From contig CABZLS010000013.1 in NCBI GenBank assembly GCA_902526645.1, positions 1-32,518 on the forward strand: 32,518 nucleotides of DNA. Direction: 5' to 3'. This document shows positions 1 to 8,152 of this stretch, piece by piece; the first letter of the stretch is position 1; every line of letters starts with the position of its first letter. The notes beneath the pieces are model-generated. The model had not been told where the DNA came from and made no database searches. It worked only from the letters and a program-made list of their open reading frames with translations. A program made the position numbers and the translations under genes. The stretch is from an uncultured Pelagibacteraceae bacterium. GTDB taxonomy: Bacteria; Pseudomonadota; Alphaproteobacteria; Pelagibacterales; Pelagibacteraceae.

Positions 1-360
1 ACTTTGATTGAAAAAGATATTTTTTTATGTCCATCAGATTATCCATTTTATTATGATAGTATTTACAATACATCATTATTTATTGGTAAAAATTTTAGAT
101 GGCGTCGTGTAAAAGAATGTTTGCTTACCTTTCTATTTTCAAAAAATTTATTTAATAAATATAAAAAAAATATTCGTTTAGTTGGTGAAAGAAATAATGA
201 TCCATTTGAAAAGCCTTTACACAAAATTTTTGAAGAGGAGTTATGTTTATCACCAATAACTTCAGTTGCATACCATATATCTAGAACAGTTCCAGGTATT
301 GAAAAAGATTGGTTGGAGTTGTGGAATAACAAATATAGTAAGCTAAATGGCGGTCCCTAG
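1..360 (+). CDS. Unrecognised protein, C-terminal part (5' end probably outside the window)
   Basis: The reading frame is open from the first base of the window, so the gene probably begins upstream. A TTG at position 4 is the only early start-like codon and is not convincing. The visible ~119 residues are soluble in character, rich in aromatic and basic residues (segments FRWRRVKECLL and DWLELWNNKYSK), with no membrane helix or motif I can assign to a family. The last codons (Asn-Gly-Gly-Pro-stop) lie inside the tRNA-Glu gene on the opposite strand, and the TAG stop comes from the CTAG at the T-arm/acceptor junction of that tRNA. That could mean a real gene that reaches the tRNA, or a frame truncated by it. 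Codon use resembles the neighbours. Function unknown. Confidence 0.5.
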   Translation, partial: TLIEKDIFLCPSDYPFYYDSIYNTSLFIGKNFRWRRVKECLLTFLFSKNLFNKYKKNIRLVGERNNDPFEKPLHKIFEEELCLSPITSVAYHISRTVPGIEKDWLELWNNKYSKLNGGP

Positions 361-422
361 GGGAATCGAACCCCTCTTTCGAGGATGAAAACCACGTGTC
401 CTAACCGATAGACGAAGGGACC
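348..422 (-). tRNA. tRNA-Glu (anticodon TTC)
   Basis: Read on the minus strand, the 75 bases fold as a cloverleaf. The 7-bp acceptor stem pairs GGTCCCT with AGGGACC, the discriminator is G, and CCA is encoded at 350-348. The anticodon loop TTTTCAT places TTC at 34-36. The T loop reads GGTTCGATTCC and the D arm TCTATCGGTTAGGA. The anticodon stem has one apparent T-T mismatch. Its 3' end overlaps the last 13 bases of the plus-strand ORF. It lies 46 bases downstream of glpX on the same strand but has its own promoter candidate. Confidence 0.96.
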
Positions 423-432
423 AAAAAGCTGC

Positions 433-461
433 TTTTTATTGTATATATTATTATTAATCAA
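433..461 (-). promoter_or_regulatory. Candidate promoter of tRNA-Glu
   Basis: On the minus strand TTGATT (456-461), a 17-base spacer and TAAAAA (433-438) end about 10 bases before the tRNA 5' end, predicting a leader of only a few bases. The -35 box begins just past the glpX stop codon. The call rests on consensus match and position only. Confidence 0.45.
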
Positions 462-468
462 GACTTAT

Positions 469-1410
469 TTAAATCTTTTGTTTTATTTTTATAGTTTTTT
501 TTAAGCCAGAAGATTTATGCGTAATTAAAGTTTCAGATATAAATTCATTATTTTTGATTTCGATACCTGAGACAAGATCACCTGAAGTTATGCCTGTAGC
601 ACAAAAGATTGAGTCACCTGAAACTATTTCATTTATTTCATATTTTTTTTCTAAATCGTCTATTCCCATTTTTTTTGCCCTCAATTTATCTTTATCGCTA
701 TCAAAAATAAATTTACCTTGAAAAAAACAATTATAAGCATCCAATGCGGAAGCTGCCAATACGCCTTCGGGCCCACCTCCTATCCCTAAAAACATATCTA
801 CTTTATATTTTTGATCTGTTACTAGTAGCGCACCAGATACATCACCATCAGAAATAAGTTTTAATTTAACTTTTAATTTTTTTAAATCATTAATTATTTC
901 GTTATGTCTTGATCTATCTAAAATACATACTGTTAAATCCTCAGCTTTTTTATTTTTATATTGTGCAAGATTATCTATATTTTTTTTTACTGAAAAATCT
1001 AAATCAATAACATCTTTTTGTGATATATTTGCTGAAATTTTGTTCATATAAGTTTCTGGTGCATTAAATAAATTTTTTTTTTCCGCTACAGAAATTACTG
1101 ATAGAGCTCCTGGTAAATTATTAGCAGCAAAATTTGTTCCTTCAAGAGGATCTACTGCTATATCTAGTTCAGGACCTTTATTTGTTCCAACATTTTCACC
1201 TATGTATAACATCGGTGCTTCGTCAAGTTCTCCCTCACCAATCACAATCTTGCCTTTCATATCAATTTTATTAAGCTCTGATCTCATAGTATCAACTGCT
1301 GCCTTATCCGCTGCTAATTTGTCTTTTTTCCCCACTAAATAAAAAGAAGATAAAGCTGCTCTACACGATACATTCAAAAATAGTTTTTCAAATTTTTTAT
1401 CTAATTGCAT
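469..1410 (-). CDS. glpX: Class II fructose-1,6-bisphosphatase GlpX
   Basis: Hydrolyses fructose-1,6-bisphosphate to fructose-6-phosphate in the cytosol, the committed gluconeogenic step. At 313 residues it is close to the usual GlpX length. Family motifs are in order: an Asp in AADKAAVD (D35), GEGELDEAP (E59), VDPLEGT (D87, E90) and GIGGGPEGVLAA, which carries the late catalytic Glu. These line up, with an offset of two, with the metal- and substrate-binding residues known from the E. coli enzyme. The start ATG overlaps the TAA of the upstream sbmA-like gene by one base (TAATG), so translational coupling is likely. It is the last protein gene of a minus-strand unit that starts near tRNA-Pro. 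In a carbon-limited marine oligotroph this enzyme would feed hexose synthesis; that role is inference, while the family call is secure. Confidence 0.96.
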   Translation of the reverse strand: MQLDKKFEKLFLNVSCRAALSSFYLVGKKDKLAADKAAVDTMRSELNKIDMKGKIVIGEGELDEAPMLYIGENVGTNKGPELDIAVDPLEGTNFAANNLPGALSVISVAEKKNLFNAPETYMNKISANISQKDVIDLDFSVKKNIDNLAQYKNKKAEDLTVCILDRSRHNEIINDLKKLKVKLKLISDGDVSGALLVTDQKYKVDMFLGIGGGPEGVLAASALDAYNCFFQGKFIFDSDKDKLRAKKMGIDDLEKKYEINEIVSGDSIFCATGITSGDLVSGIEIKNNEFISETLITHKSSGLKKTIKIKQKI

Positions 1411-2402
1411 TATTCAGCTAACTTTAAAGAGGTATTTTTTTCTAAATTTTGTTCAAACTCTCTCAATCTTTTCCATACAGAAATTAACTCAACAATTATA
1501 GGCCAACTTCTAACTAGGTATTGCAAAGATGTTTCGACTCTACCAAAAGCTCTAATTATTTGTTGAACAAATCCTAATGTAATGGCGCCAGTAACAATTG
1601 TTGGAGCAAGAGCCAAATATGGAACAATCACCATTCCTTGTAAGTAGCTCCATTTTACAGCATTAAAATATAGATAGTGAAAATACATTTTATAGTGAAT
1701 TTTTCTTACACCTCCGTATAAATCTGTAATTTTTTTTGGTTTGGCGCTTTCTTTGAAATCTTCTCCTAAAACTAATTCTTTTCTGTATGCGGCCTCCTCT
1801 TTTTGAATATCATATTCAATTCCAGGAAGTTTAATACCAACACTTGCTAATAAGATCGTTCCACCTAGAGCTGATAGAATTGCAACCCAAACTAAAGCAT
1901 GCTCAACTTCACCAATCCATGGAAGAACAGTTATACTTTTCGATAGCCCCCATAATATTGGTGTGAAAGCAATTAAAGTCATTAAACTTCTTAAAAGTTC
2001 AGCTCCAAGACCTTCCATAATTCTCGCAAATTTAAGAGTATCTTCTTGTACTCTTTGAGATGCACCCTCTATAGATGATGCATCGTTCCATTTGTCATGG
2101 TAAAAATTAGCCATTGCAGTTCTCCATCTAAATGTCCAATGACTGGTAAAATAATCACTAAATATAACAACTAAAATGTAAACAGCTGCAATTTTTGCAA
2201 AAGTTAATAAATATGCAATGAACTCTTTTTCAGATACAGAATTTGGTTCAGTAAGAGCTTTTTGAAGTGTATCATAAAACTCCCCAAACCATTCATTAAT
2301 TTTGACATCAAGTTGTACTTGATACCAAGTTGCAACTAGAATTAATAAAGTACCTCCGATACTCCATAAAAACCATTCTCTTTGAGTAAAAAATTTAAAC
2401 AT
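1410..2402 (-). CDS. sbmA: SbmA/BacA-family membrane transporter
   Basis: The family imports peptides and peptide-like compounds across the inner membrane; BacA members also affect very-long-chain fatty acid modification of lipid A. The sequence has several hydrophobic helices and strong SbmA signatures: FRWRTAMANFYHDKW, EGASQRVQEDTLKFA, VGIKLPG, EEAAYRKELVLGED and YFHYLYFNAVKWSYLQG. At 330 residues it is shorter than the ~406-residue E. coli protein; the missing part is mainly N-terminal, ahead of the WFGEFYD segment. No ATPase domain is present, as is normal for SbmA, which is proton-driven. It lies 2 bases after the complex I subunit gene and overlaps glpX by one base, so the three are probably co-transcribed. 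The substrate in this organism cannot be read from the sequence. Confidence 0.9.
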   Translation of the reverse strand: MFKFFTQREWFLWSIGGTLLILVATWYQVQLDVKINEWFGEFYDTLQKALTEPNSVSEKEFIAYLLTFAKIAAVYILVVIFSDYFTSHWTFRWRTAMANFYHDKWNDASSIEGASQRVQEDTLKFARIMEGLGAELLRSLMTLIAFTPILWGLSKSITVLPWIGEVEHALVWVAILSALGGTILLASVGIKLPGIEYDIQKEEAAYRKELVLGEDFKESAKPKKITDLYGGVRKIHYKMYFHYLYFNAVKWSYLQGMVIVPYLALAPTIVTGAITLGFVQQIIRAFGRVETSLQYLVRSWPIIVELISVWKRLREFEQNLEKNTSLKLAE

Positions 2403-2404
2403 AA

Positions 2405-2686
2405 TTATTTTAAAAAATTATCTGCGTAAGATTTTTTGACTATTTTTCTTCTTTTAGGTTCAATTATTTCATAATCAATTTTCTTTTTTTTTGCATAATC
2501 TATAGCGAGTTCTTTAGAGGAGAATTCTAATTTAAGTTCTGAATATGTATCAGTAGAACTTTCCCATCCCATAAGTGGATTTCTTAATCGATTTTCGGTT
2601 TCAAATTCTAATATCCACTTATTAGTTTTTCCCAAACCAGACTGCATTGGATTTTTATTTGGTATGTAAATTTTTGCTTTTCTCAT
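2405..2686 (-). CDS. NDUFS4-like complex I accessory subunit (ETC_C1 family)
   Basis: A 93-residue soluble protein matching the alphaproteobacterial/mitochondrial NDUFS4 (18-kDa) accessory subunit of NADH:quinone oxidoreductase. Signatures are the N-terminal AKIYIPNKNPMQSG, the W-x-L-E-F-E segment followed by NPLMGWESSTDTYSELKLEF, the helix ELAIDYAKK, and the C-terminal basic tail KRRKIVKKSYADNF. In mitochondria this subunit stabilises the N module of complex I. The gene is not near other nuo genes here. It starts 5 bases after the tRNA-Pro 3' end, so it must be transcribed through the tRNA or from a promoter inside it, with RNase processing releasing the mRNA. It is followed 2 bases later by the SbmA-type transporter gene. 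Confidence 0.88.
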   Translation of the reverse strand: MRKAKIYIPNKNPMQSGLGKTNKWILEFETENRLRNPLMGWESSTDTYSELKLEFSSKELAIDYAKKKKIDYEIIEPKRRKIVKKSYADNFLK

Positions 2687-2691
2687 AATGA

Positions 2692-2768
<77 letters not shown>

Positions 2769-2792
2769 AATGATGTACTAATACAGTAGTTA

Positions 2793-2821
2793 TTGATAAT
2801 TTAAAAGGATAAAGCGATCAA
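2793..2821 (-). promoter_or_regulatory. Candidate promoter of tRNA-Pro and the downstream operon
   Basis: On the minus strand TTGATC (2816-2821), a 17-base spacer and TATCAA (2793-2798) precede the tRNA by 24 bases. The match is moderate. It would drive tRNA-Pro, the NDUFS4-like gene, sbmA and glpX. Confidence 0.35.
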
Positions 2822-2846
2822 AAATAAAAGAATTTTAACGAAAATC

Positions 2847-2855
2847 TGATATATA
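2847..2855 (+). promoter_or_regulatory. Candidate extended -10 box of the zinc-ribbon/nhaA unit
   Basis: TG-A-TATATA ends 7 bases before the ATG at 2863, so the predicted transcription start falls at or next to the start codon. No good -35 hexamer is visible and there is no Shine-Dalgarno sequence. If real, the mRNA is leaderless. Confidence 0.35.
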
Positions 2856-2862
2856 GAGAATC

Positions 2863-3366
2863 ATGATAATTACATGCCCTTCTTGTAATAAAAGTTTTGA
2901 GATAGATGGAAATTTAATTCCTAAAAAAGGTCGCACATTACAATGTGGTGCATGTAGTCATAAATGGTTTTTTATAAAAGAAAAAGAAAATCAGAAAATT
3001 ATTCATAATGAAGAAATCTCCCAACCTGTAGAAAAAAAAATTCCGAATATATCCTCAAAAATTGATGGAAATATTGAAAATAAATATTCAAAAAAAACAA
3101 AAAAAAACTTAACGAATGAAATTGATAAAATTATTAATAAAAAAGATAAGGCATTAATTAAATACGAAAAAAAAGAAAATTTTACATTTGGAAAATTTTT
3201 ATCGTATATAATAGTTATTATTCTATCTTTAATTGCAATTATAATTATTTTGGATACTTTTAAAAACCCATTAGAAAAAATTTTTCCAAATCTAGAGCTT
3301 ATACTTTATAACTTATATGAAACTATGAAAGATATAATGTTATTTTTAAAGGATTTAACAAAATAA
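2863..3366 (+). CDS. Zinc-ribbon membrane protein (MJ0042-type finger)
   Basis: The N-terminus carries a compact zinc ribbon: CPSC at residues 5-8 and CGAC about 20 residues later, followed by HKWFF, as in the MJ0042/zinc_ribbon_4 family. A long, strongly charged Lys/Asn/Glu linker follows (about residues 40-105). Then comes one hydrophobic helix, FLSYIIVIILSLIAIIII, and a short amphipathic tail. The layout (cytosolic finger, linker, single membrane span) is common in alphaproteobacterial proteins of unknown function. The stop is 4 bases before nhaA, so the two are probably co-transcribed with the glutathione peroxidase gene. A regulatory or scaffold role at the membrane is possible but nothing in the sequence proves it. 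Confidence 0.8.
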   Translation: MIITCPSCNKSFEIDGNLIPKKGRTLQCGACSHKWFFIKEKENQKIIHNEEISQPVEKKIPNISSKIDGNIENKYSKKTKKNLTNEIDKIINKKDKALIKYEKKENFTFGKFLSYIIVIILSLIAIIIILDTFKNPLEKIFPNLELILYNLYETMKDIMLFLKDLTK

Positions 3367-3370
3367 ATCT

Positions 3371-4543
3371 ATGATAAATTATTTATCAAAACCTTTTAGG
3401 TGGTTTTTTAAACTTGAGGCTGCAAGTGGTCTTGTTTTATTGTTTGCAGCTATTATTGCCTTGATAATAAGTAATTCAAATCTTTCTGATACATATTTTT
3501 CAACTTTAGATAAATATTTATTTATAGGTATAAATAAATTTGGTTTAAAATTGAGTGTTTTACACTGGATAAATGATGCTTTAATGGCAATATTCTTTTT
3601 CTTTGTTACCTTAGAGATAAAAAGAGAATTTTTACAAGGTGAACTTTCAAACATAAAACAAGCATTACTACCAATAATTGCTGCTGTAGGGGGTATGTTA
3701 ATACCTGCATTATTTTATGTATTTATAAACTTTGGTGATAGTGAAACTTTAAATGGATGGGCTATTCCCTCTGCTACGGATATTGCATTTTCATTAGGTG
3801 TATTATCACTTTTAGGTAAAAGAGTACCATTATCCTTAAAAGTTTTTTTAACCGCACTGGCAATTATTGATGACTTGGGAGCAATTGTTATCATTGCTTT
3901 ATTTTATTCTGGTGACTTAAGTATAAAATACTTAATTCTTATGTTGTTAGCTTTTATTGTGCTTTTAGTAATTAATAAATTTAACATCAAAAAATTTTTA
4001 CCTTATTTGGTCATAGGTATATTTCTTTGGGATTTTACACACAATTCTGGTATTCATGCTACTATTGCTGGTGTTTTGTTAGCGATGACAATACCTCACC
4101 GAAAGAAAGAAAAAGATTTTTCATTATTAATTAAAGTTGAGCATGCAATAAGTCCATATGTAGCTTTCGGTATTATGCCTCTATTCGCTTTTGCTAACGC
4201 AGGCGTATCTTTAGAAGGTTTATCATTAAACTCTTTGTTAGATAAAGTGCCACTTGGTATATTGCTGGGCTTATTTGTAGGTAAACAATTAGGAGTTTTT
4301 GTTTTTTCATATATTGCAATAAAAACAAAAGTTGCTCAAATGCCAAATAATTCAAACTGGTTTAACTTTTATGGTGTAGGTGTTTTAACGGGTATTGGTT
4401 TCACGATGAGTCTTTTTGTTGGAAATTTAGCTTTTGTAGACAATATGCAATACATGGATGGTGTAAAAATAGGTGTACTTACTGGGTCACTTTTATCCAC
4501 TTTATTTGGCTACTTCTTGATACTACTTACACCTAATAAATGA
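3371..4543 (+). CDS. nhaA: Na+/H+ antiporter NhaA
   Basis: Exchanges cytoplasmic Na+ for external H+ in the inner membrane, controlling sodium and pH in seawater. At 390 residues it matches the E. coli length (388), with hydrophobic segments throughout. The essential paired aspartates are in ALAIIDDLGA (D167-D168, equal to D163-D164 of E. coli). The assembly motif WAIPSATDIAFSLG, the pH-sensor His region GIHATIAGVL, the lysine in FVGKQLG and the C-terminal GIGFTMSLFVGNLAF are all conserved. The stop codon overlaps the start of the glutathione peroxidase gene (ATGA). It is the central gene of a three-gene plus-strand unit. Confidence 0.97.
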   Translation: MINYLSKPFRWFFKLEAASGLVLLFAAIIALIISNSNLSDTYFSTLDKYLFIGINKFGLKLSVLHWINDALMAIFFFFVTLEIKREFLQGELSNIKQALLPIIAAVGGMLIPALFYVFINFGDSETLNGWAIPSATDIAFSLGVLSLLGKRVPLSLKVFLTALAIIDDLGAIVIIALFYSGDLSIKYLILMLLAFIVLLVINKFNIKKFLPYLVIGIFLWDFTHNSGIHATIAGVLLAMTIPHRKKEKDFSLLIKVEHAISPYVAFGIMPLFAFANAGVSLEGLSLNSLLDKVPLGILLGLFVGKQLGVFVFSYIAIKTKVAQMPNNSNWFNFYGVGVLTGIGFTMSLFVGNLAFVDNMQYMDGVKIGVLTGSLLSTLFGYFLILLTPNK

Positions 4544-5085
4544 AAAAAAAATTTATATTAAGTTTAACAATAATTATGTTTTTTTTTAAAAGTACAACCT
4601 TAGCAAGTTATGAAAAAACCTTTTTTGATCTTAATATTGAGGGTATATCGGGTGAAACAATTAATTTTAGTGATTTCAAAAATAATGTAGTTTTAATCGT
4701 AAATACTGCGAGTTATTGTGGATTTACAAATCAATATGAGGAACTTCAAGTCCTTTGGGATAAATATAATAAAAAAGGTTTGGTTATACTTGCTGTACCA
4801 TCTAACTCATTTAATCAAGAAAAAAATAAAAATTCTGATGTTAAAGAATTTTGTGAGGTAAATTTTAATATTACCTTTCCACTTTCAACTATTACTGAAG
4901 TAAAGGGTAATAATGCTCATGAATTATTTAAATGGGCTAAAACTAATCATGGAAATTCAGCGGTACCAAAGTGGAATTTTCATAAAATTTTAATAAACAA
5001 AGAAGGAAAAATTGAGGATACTTTTTCTTCCTTCACAAAGCCATTATCAAAAAAAATGATTAATAAAATAGAGAGTATTTTATAA
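4540..5085 (+). CDS. Glutathione peroxidase family protein (Cys type, exported)
   Basis: Reduces peroxides with a thiol cofactor; bacterial Cys-type members often prefer thioredoxin over glutathione. Residues 1-22 form a basic then hydrophobic signal peptide ending at LAS, so the enzyme is probably periplasmic. The peroxidatic Cys is C60 in NTASYCGFTNQYEEL, in place of selenocysteine. The catalytic Trp-Asn pair is in PKWNFHKILI. The segment around the catalytic Gln reads VPSNSFNQE instead of the usual S/C-N-x-F-G-x-Q-E, one residue shorter, with Gln still present. The start overlaps the nhaA stop by four bases. The 3' end overlaps the convergent MBL gene by six bases: the last Leu codon (TTA, 5080-5082) is the MBL stop codon read on the other strand. 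Confidence 0.92.
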   Translation: MKKKFILSLTIIMFFFKSTTLASYEKTFFDLNIEGISGETINFSDFKNNVVLIVNTASYCGFTNQYEELQVLWDKYNKKGLVILAVPSNSFNQEKNKNSDVKEFCEVNFNITFPLSTITEVKGNNAHELFKWAKTNHGNSAVPKWNFHKILINKEGKIEDTFSSFTKPLSKKMINKIESIL

Positions 5086-5850
5086 ATTTAAAGTAAGCCC
5101 ATCAAAAGCAGGCTCTGTATTTTTAGGTAAAATTTTCTTAAGAACCTTGTAATCTAATACTGGAGATAAATTTGTTAAAATTGCTTTTTTGGGTTTAAAC
5201 TTTCTAATCATAGAAAGAGAAGTCTCTAAATTAAAGTGCGATGGATGATAATTGTACCAAAGACAATCAATGACTAAAAACTTCAAATTTTGAAAATATC
5301 TAAAATCTTTTCTATAAATTTTGCTCACATCGCTTATGTATGCCAATTTCTTATCAATAATAAAGCAATTAGATTTTACTTTTCCGTGTTCAACTTTAAT
5401 TGTTTTAACAGAAATTTTTTTCTTGTTATTAGATGTAAAAAAATTTTTTGGTAATTTATTCAATTTTAACGTTGCAGGATATTCCCTGGAAAAACTTTTG
5501 AATATATATGAAAAACTTTTTTTAAGATATTTAGAAGTAAATTGATCTGCATAAACATCAATTTGATTTTTGCTGTTTATATAAAATGATCTTAAATCAT
5601 TTATACCATGGGTTTGATCACCATGCATGTGTGAAAAAAGTACTTTGTTTATTTTCTTAATTTTATGTCTGAGTAATTGCTGACGTAAATCAGGTGAAGT
5701 ATCAATCAAAATATTTTGATCAGAGGTTTTTAATAATGCAGAACATCGTGTTCTGTAATTTTTCTTAATTTTAGGATCACAATTACCAAAAAAACCATCT
5801 GGCCTTGGTACACCCATTGAACTACCACAACCAAGTATAATAAATTTCAT
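5080..5850 (-). CDS. MBL-fold metallo-hydrolase, PhnP-like
   Basis: A 256-residue metallo-beta-lactamase-fold hydrolase of the PhnP/YcbJ-like group that follows tatD in many alphaproteobacteria. Visible motifs are the N-terminal LGCGSSMGVPRPDG, a cysteine in FFGNCDP, the strand ILIDTSPDLRQQLL, and the metal motif SHMHGDQTHG (H74, H76, D78, Q79). The classical motif is HxHxDH; here the second-metal His position is Gln, which is also known in relatives of this subgroup. Later family motifs are VEHGKVKS, AYISDVSKI and DCLWYNYHPSHFNLE, which supplies further His ligands. PhnP itself is a cyclic phosphodiesterase, but there are no phosphonate genes here, so the substrate is unknown. It is the last gene of the long minus-strand operon, six bases after tatD. 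Confidence 0.88.
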   Translation of the reverse strand: MKFIILGCGSSMGVPRPDGFFGNCDPKIKKNYRTRCSALLKTSDQNILIDTSPDLRQQLLRHKIKKINKVLFSHMHGDQTHGINDLRSFYINSKNQIDVYADQFTSKYLKKSFSYIFKSFSREYPATLKLNKLPKNFFTSNNKKKISVKTIKVEHGKVKSNCFIIDKKLAYISDVSKIYRKDFRYFQNLKFLVIDCLWYNYHPSHFNLETSLSMIRKFKPKKAILTNLSPVLDYKVLKKILPKNTEPAFDGLTLNL

Positions 5851-5856
5851 AAAAAT

Positions 5857-6618
5857 TTAACTAAAAAAAAGATTATTAAAATTATTTGTGGTAATTTTTA
5901 TAAGCTCAGATTTTTCAATACCCTTTATTTCTGCAAGTTTAGTCGCTGTAAAATCTATAAATGATGGTTCATTTTTTTTTCCTCTATTTGGCACTGGAGC
6001 TAGGAAGGGGCTATCTGTTTCAATAAGAATTCTATTTAATGGTAGAATTTTAAAAGTATTTTGAAGATCAATAGAATTTTTGAAGGTGATTATACCACTT
6101 GCAGAAAAATAAGAATTAAATTTCAAAAGCTTTTCTGCAAATTGTTGGGATCCTGTGAAACAATGCATCAAAATTTTTAGCTTTTCGTCTTTATATTCAT
6201 TTAATACTTCAAAAGTTTTTTCTTCAGCATTTCTTGAATGAATGATTAATGGTATATTTGCTTTCAATGCAGCTTTAATATGTATCTTAAAACTTTCTAT
6301 TTGTTTATCTCTATCTGAATTATCATAATAAAAATCAAGACCGGTTTCTCCTATTCCAATAATTTTTTTATTTTCATCTAGATTTTTTATAAAAAATTCA
6401 GTATCGACTTTATTTTTATCTGCCTCATGTGGATGTATTCCAATTGTACCAAATATGATATCATCTTTATTTACAATTTCTTTCACTCTGGAAAAGCTTT
6501 CAATAGATGTTGAAATTGTTAATAATTTTTTTACACCAACTTCTTTTGATCGCTGAATAACATTTTTTAAATCACTGAATAATGGTTCATGATCTAGATG
6601 ACAATGTGAATCAATCAT
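5857..6618 (-). CDS. tatD: TatD-family metal-dependent deoxyribonuclease
   Basis: A 253-residue TIM-barrel metallo-hydrolase of the TatD/YcfH family. All metal-site motifs are present in order: the N-terminal HCH (IDSHCHLDH), the bridging Glu in GIGETGLDFYY, His in LIIHSRNA, His in LMHCFTGS, and the late Asp in LIETDSPFLAP. Family members have 3'-5' exonuclease activity and are linked to DNA repair; despite the name they are not part of the Tat translocon. Its start overlaps the end of metG by eight bases. The order metG-tatD-MBL hydrolase is a conserved alphaproteobacterial arrangement. Confidence 0.94.
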   Translation of the reverse strand: MIDSHCHLDHEPLFSDLKNVIQRSKEVGVKKLLTISTSIESFSRVKEIVNKDDIIFGTIGIHPHEADKNKVDTEFFIKNLDENKKIIGIGETGLDFYYDNSDRDKQIESFKIHIKAALKANIPLIIHSRNAEEKTFEVLNEYKDEKLKILMHCFTGSQQFAEKLLKFNSYFSASGIITFKNSIDLQNTFKILPLNRILIETDSPFLAPVPNRGKKNEPSFIDFTATKLAEIKGIEKSELIKITTNNFNNLFFS

Positions 6619-8152
6619 TTTCTTTTTCTATTTTATTAAATAATATATCAATTTTTTTAATATCACTTCCTTTTTTTAAAAATTCATTATTTCCAATAGT
6701 TTCAAAAATAACATCTTTTTCTTGAAGATTAAAAATTTTAAGTGCTTTAAGAGATGACTGTGGAATAATAGGATATAATAAAAATGTTACTTTTCTTACA
6801 ATTTCAAGGGTTGTATAAACTATTGTATTTAACCTAATTTTATCATCTTTTTTTTTCCATGGCTCCTGATCATTAAAATATTTGTTTGCCTCAAATAATC
6901 GATTAACAATATAATCTATGTAATAGTTGATATTTTGATTATCTATTTCCGATCTTAAGTTGTTTAAATTTTGACTATATTCATTTAAAATTTTCATATC
7001 ATCATTTTCAAATTTAATTTTGTCTGGAACCTTGCTATTGCAATTTTTAATGACAAAAGCAGATACTCGTTGGCATAGATTACCAAAATTATTGGCTAAA
7101 TCACTATTTATACAATCTTCTAATCTTTCTTGAGAAATATTGCCATCATTTCCAAAAGAAACTTCTTTTATTAAATAATATCTTAAGGGATCCAATCCAT
7201 ATTGTTTTATAATTTCTAGTGGATCTAATATATTTCCTTTTGATTTAGACATTTTTTCCTCATTAGATAATATCCATCCATGTCCATAAACTTTTTTGGG
7301 AGGATCTATTTTTGCGGCCAAAAGAAATGCAGGCCAATAAATTGCATGAAATCTCAATATATCTTTTCCAATCAAGTGAACTGATGCTGGCCAAAATTTC
7401 TTATATAACTCGTCATTTTTATTAGGATAATTTAAAGCACTAATATAATTAGTGAGAGCGTCTAACCATACATATATAATATGATCATTATCATTTGGAA
7501 CATTAATTCCCCAAGAAAAACTTTTTCTACTCACAGATAAATCTTTTAATCCACTTTTTACAAAAGTGATTACCTCGTTTTTTCTAGATGCTGGAGAAAT
7601 AAAATCTGGATTTTGTTTGTAAAATTCTAATAATGGCTTTTCCCACTTTGATAATCTGAAAAAGTATGATTCTTCGTCTACCCATTCAACAGATGATTTT
7701 GATGAAATAGCGACTTTTTTGTTATCTAATTCTTCAATTTCATTCTCACTATAAAAAGCTTCATCGGATACAGAATACCATCCAGAATATTTTGATAAAT
7801 AAATATCATCATTTTTTCTTAATTCTTCCCATAAATATTGAACCGATTTTTTATGGCGAGGCTCAGTTGTTCGTATAAAATCATTATTTGTTAAATTCAA
7901 AGTTTTTGTTAAATCTTTAAAAGTTTTACTTATCTCATCACAAAAATCTGATGGTTTTACACCTTTCTTTTCAGCTGCACGCTGGATCTTTAAACCGTGT
8001 TCATCAGTCCCAGTTAGAAAATAAACTTGATAACCATCTATTCTTTTAAATCTAGCAAAAAAATCAGCAATAATACTTGAATAAGCATGCCCCATATGTG
8101 GTTTAGCTGAAGGATAATAAATTGGGGTCGTGATATAAAAATTTTTATCCAT
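6611..8152 (-). CDS. metG: Methionyl-tRNA synthetase
   Basis: Class I aminoacyl-tRNA synthetase charging tRNA-Met. The N-terminal Rossmann domain carries the HIGH-type motif as H19-M-G-H22 (YYPSAKPHMGHAYSS), and the signature KMSKS is at K300-S304. At 513 residues it is the short form without the C-terminal tRNA-binding/dimer domain of E. coli MetG. The connective peptide (YSGWYSVSDEAFYSENE) has no zinc-knuckle cysteines, as in the zinc-free MetRS subclass common in alphaproteobacteria. The gene overlaps holB by eight bases at its start and tatD by eight at its end, so it is embedded in the operon and probably translationally coupled. Confidence 0.97.
   Translation of the reverse strand: MDKNFYITTPIYYPSAKPHMGHAYSSIIADFFARFKRIDGYQVYFLTGTDEHGLKIQRAAEKKGVKPSDFCDEISKTFKDLTKTLNLTNNDFIRTTEPRHKKSVQYLWEELRKNDDIYLSKYSGWYSVSDEAFYSENEIEELDNKKVAISSKSSVEWVDEESYFFRLSKWEKPLLEFYKQNPDFISPASRKNEVITFVKSGLKDLSVSRKSFSWGINVPNDNDHIIYVWLDALTNYISALNYPNKNDELYKKFWPASVHLIGKDILRFHAIYWPAFLLAAKIDPPKKVYGHGWILSNEEKMSKSKGNILDPLEIIKQYGLDPLRYYLIKEVSFGNDGNISQERLEDCINSDLANNFGNLCQRVSAFVIKNCNSKVPDKIKFENDDMKILNEYSQNLNNLRSEIDNQNINYYIDYIVNRLFEANKYFNDQEPWKKKDDKIRLNTIVYTTLEIVRKVTFLLYPIIPQSSLKALKIFNLQEKDVIFETIGNNEFLKKGSDIKKIDILFNKIEKEND

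Noticed and set aside
63-332. An 89-residue minus-strand ORF opposite the first ORF
   Set aside because: No recognisable motif or upstream signal. The plus-strand frame is open across the whole stretch and to the window edge, though neither is proven.
423-440. AAAAAGC/GCTTTTT inverted repeat next to tRNA-Glu considered as a terminator
   Set aside because: The arms are separated by a single base or less, so they cannot form a hairpin loop. The site is better explained as part of the tRNA promoter region.
5622-5633. MBL HxHxDQ motif considered as an inactive enzyme
   Set aside because: Gln after Asp in this motif also occurs in other alphaproteobacterial relatives as I recall, and the remaining ligands are present, so loss of activity is not supported.
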